The position numbers and the translations under genes are program-made. Positions 6,661 to 7,490 of a stretch of 7,490 nucleotides of DNA are shown here, piece by piece. Each line of letters starts with the position of its first letter. The stretch's first letter is position 1. This stretch comes from an uncultured Lachnospiraceae bacterium (GTDB lineage Bacteria; Bacillota; Clostridia; Lachnospirales; Lachnospiraceae), in the NCBI GenBank assembly GCA_910586275.1, contig CAJUIM010000091.1, positions 1-7,490 of the forward strand. Reading direction: 5' to 3'. The notes under the pieces were generated by a model that saw only the letters and a list, made by a program, of their open reading frames with translations, was not told the origin of the DNA and searched no databases.

Positions 6661-7380
6661 ATGGAAAAAACAGCATTGGTTACCGGAGCATCCAGAGGGA
6701 TTGGGCTGGCGGTTGCACAGAAACTGGCAGAGGCAGGATACAATCTATGGATTACCTGCAGCAACTCCGGGCAGGATTTGCTGCGTGTGCAGGAACGGCT
6801 GCAGGGAGTCTATGGCGTGGAATGCCGGCCTGTTATTTGCGACATGGGTGATTACCGGTCAGTCTGCAGACTGTTTGAAGGGATAGGACAGTTGGACGTA
6901 TTGGTCAATAATGCAGGGATATCTTATATTGGTCTGCTGTCCCAGATGGAACCGGAGCAATGGCAGCGGGTTATGGATACCAATCTGAACAGTTTGTTCT
7001 ATACATGCAGGCAGGCTGTGCCATTGATGGTGGCGAGGCAGTCCGGCCGGATTGTGAACATTTCTTCCGTATGGGGAAATGTGGGGGCTTCTATGGAGGT
7101 CGCCTATTCCGCGTCCAAAGGTGGTGTGAATAGTTTTACGAAGGCACTGGCCAAAGAACTTGCACCAAGTCATATCAGCGTCAATGCGGTGGCTTGCGGA
7201 GTTATCGACACACAGATGAACAAATGCTTTAATATAGAAGAAAGACAGGCTTTGCAGGAAGAAATACCCGCGGACCGATTCGGACGGCCGGAGGAAGTGG
7301 CGGATTTAGTGCTGCAGGTCATCAATGCGCCTGAGTATATGACCGGTCAGATTATTACTATCGATGGGGGATGGTATTGA
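6661..7380 (+). CDS. SDR reductase, FabG-like; probable EF-P 5-aminopentanone reductase (YmfI type)
   Basis: A 239-aa classical SDR. It shows TGASRGIG (8-15), Asp61 in CDMGD, NNAG (83-86), Asn108, catalytic Ser136 in ISSVWG, Tyr149/Lys153 in YSASK, and the C-terminal TGQIITIDGGW. The block ISSVWGNVGASMEVAYSASK (134-153) with KALAKELAPS, and NAVACGVIDTQMN (175-187), where Cys replaces the usual Pro of the PG motif, resembles YmfI-type proteins. YmfI reduces the 5-aminopentanone group on the EF-P lysine to 5-aminopentanol in Bacillus. The resemblance is from memory of the family; a 3-oxoacyl-ACP reductase remains possible. No fatty-acid synthesis genes are nearby, while translation-related genes are. 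AGGAGG (6652-6657) precedes the ATG by a short 3 nt. The 73-nt gap after metF shows no terminator. Confidence 0.9.
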   Translation: MEKTALVTGASRGIGLAVAQKLAEAGYNLWITCSNSGQDLLRVQERLQGVYGVECRPVICDMGDYRSVCRLFEGIGQLDVLVNNAGISYIGLLSQMEPEQWQRVMDTNLNSLFYTCRQAVPLMVARQSGRIVNISSVWGNVGASMEVAYSASKGGVNSFTKALAKELAPSHISVNAVACGVIDTQMNKCFNIEERQALQEEIPADRFGRPEEVADLVLQVINAPEYMTGQIITIDGGWY

Positions 7381-7490
7381 CAGTCTGACGGAAGAATGGT
7401 AATCCGGAGGGTGAACGATAGTCTGGCGGATGAAGGATAGTCTGGCGGATGAAGGATAGTCTGGCGGATGAAGGATAGTCTGGCGGATGA
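7379..7490 (+). repeat. Tandem array of a 19-bp unit (at least six units, runs off window)
   Basis: The unit GATAGTCTGGCGGATGAAG recurs in exact 19-nt register at 7417, 7436, 7455 and 7474. The first three copies are identical and the last is cut at 17 nt by the window end. Two degenerate copies precede in the same register: 7379-7397 (15 of 19 matching) and 7398-7416 (13 of 19). The array therefore begins in the last two bases of the SDR stop codon. The period is not a multiple of three and each frame soon meets stops, so it is unlikely to code for protein. No terminator is visible between gene and array. Confidence 0.93.

Noticed and set aside
6560..6886. Plus-strand 108-codon frame, with an ATG overlapping the metF stop (ATGA at 6584-6587)
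   Set aside because: The ATGA overlap is tempting, but most of the frame lies out of phase within the SDR gene, there is no ribosome binding site, and the translation has no family features.
7396..7440. Mini-ORF of 14 codons at the start of the tandem array
   Set aside because: It arises from the repeat unit, which contains ATG and TAG in shifting frames; no good ribosome binding site.
7379..7490. CRISPR array
   Set aside because: Units are contiguous 19-mers with no unique spacers, so it is a plain tandem repeat.

Overview
The window reads like a Bacillota genome, most likely a Clostridia/Lachnospiraceae-type gut anaerobe. This is inferred from strong AGGAGG-type ribosome binding sites, sigma-A promoters matching consensus, small intergenic gaps and the protein types. 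No rRNA or other taxonomic marker is present, so the assignment is tentative.

Left part (1-3600), accessory in character. The 3' portion of a large two-FtsX-domain ABC transporter permease enters from the left edge and stops at 2010. It converges on a two-gene minus-strand operon: a TetR-type regulator (3538-2927) followed after 1 nt by a short-chain dehydrogenase/reductase (SDR; 2925-2176). Two hairpin-plus-T-run elements, one per strand, lie in the convergent gap. The TetR operon has a textbook promoter (TTGACA, 17 nt, TATAAT). It is embedded in a perfect 17-bp inverted repeat made of two copies of a CTAACA-N2-TGTTAG operator, a clear autoregulation design.

Right part (3690-7380), housekeeping in character, all on the plus strand. 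A promoter (TTAACA, 17 nt, TATAAT) drives a tRNA-dihydrouridine synthase. It is followed by a GreA-type transcript cleavage factor, a possible 27-codon ORF, a 65-aa protein of unknown function, 5,10-methylenetetrahydrofolate reductase (MetF), and a second SDR. That SDR resembles the YmfI type (EF-P 5-aminopentanone reductase) more than a fatty-acid FabG. No convincing terminator separates these genes, so they may be co-transcribed. Their common theme is RNA/translation upkeep plus one-carbon metabolism.

Right edge (7379-7490). A tandem array of 19-bp units starts inside the stop codon of the last gene and runs off the window. The two units nearest the gene are degenerate and the distal ones are identical.

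I found no CRISPR array, tRNA, rRNA, insertion sequence or riboswitch that I can support. The best candidates for something little described are the 65-aa protein upstream of metF with its preceding mini-ORF, and the 19-bp array. No stretch longer than 300 bases lacks a gene.
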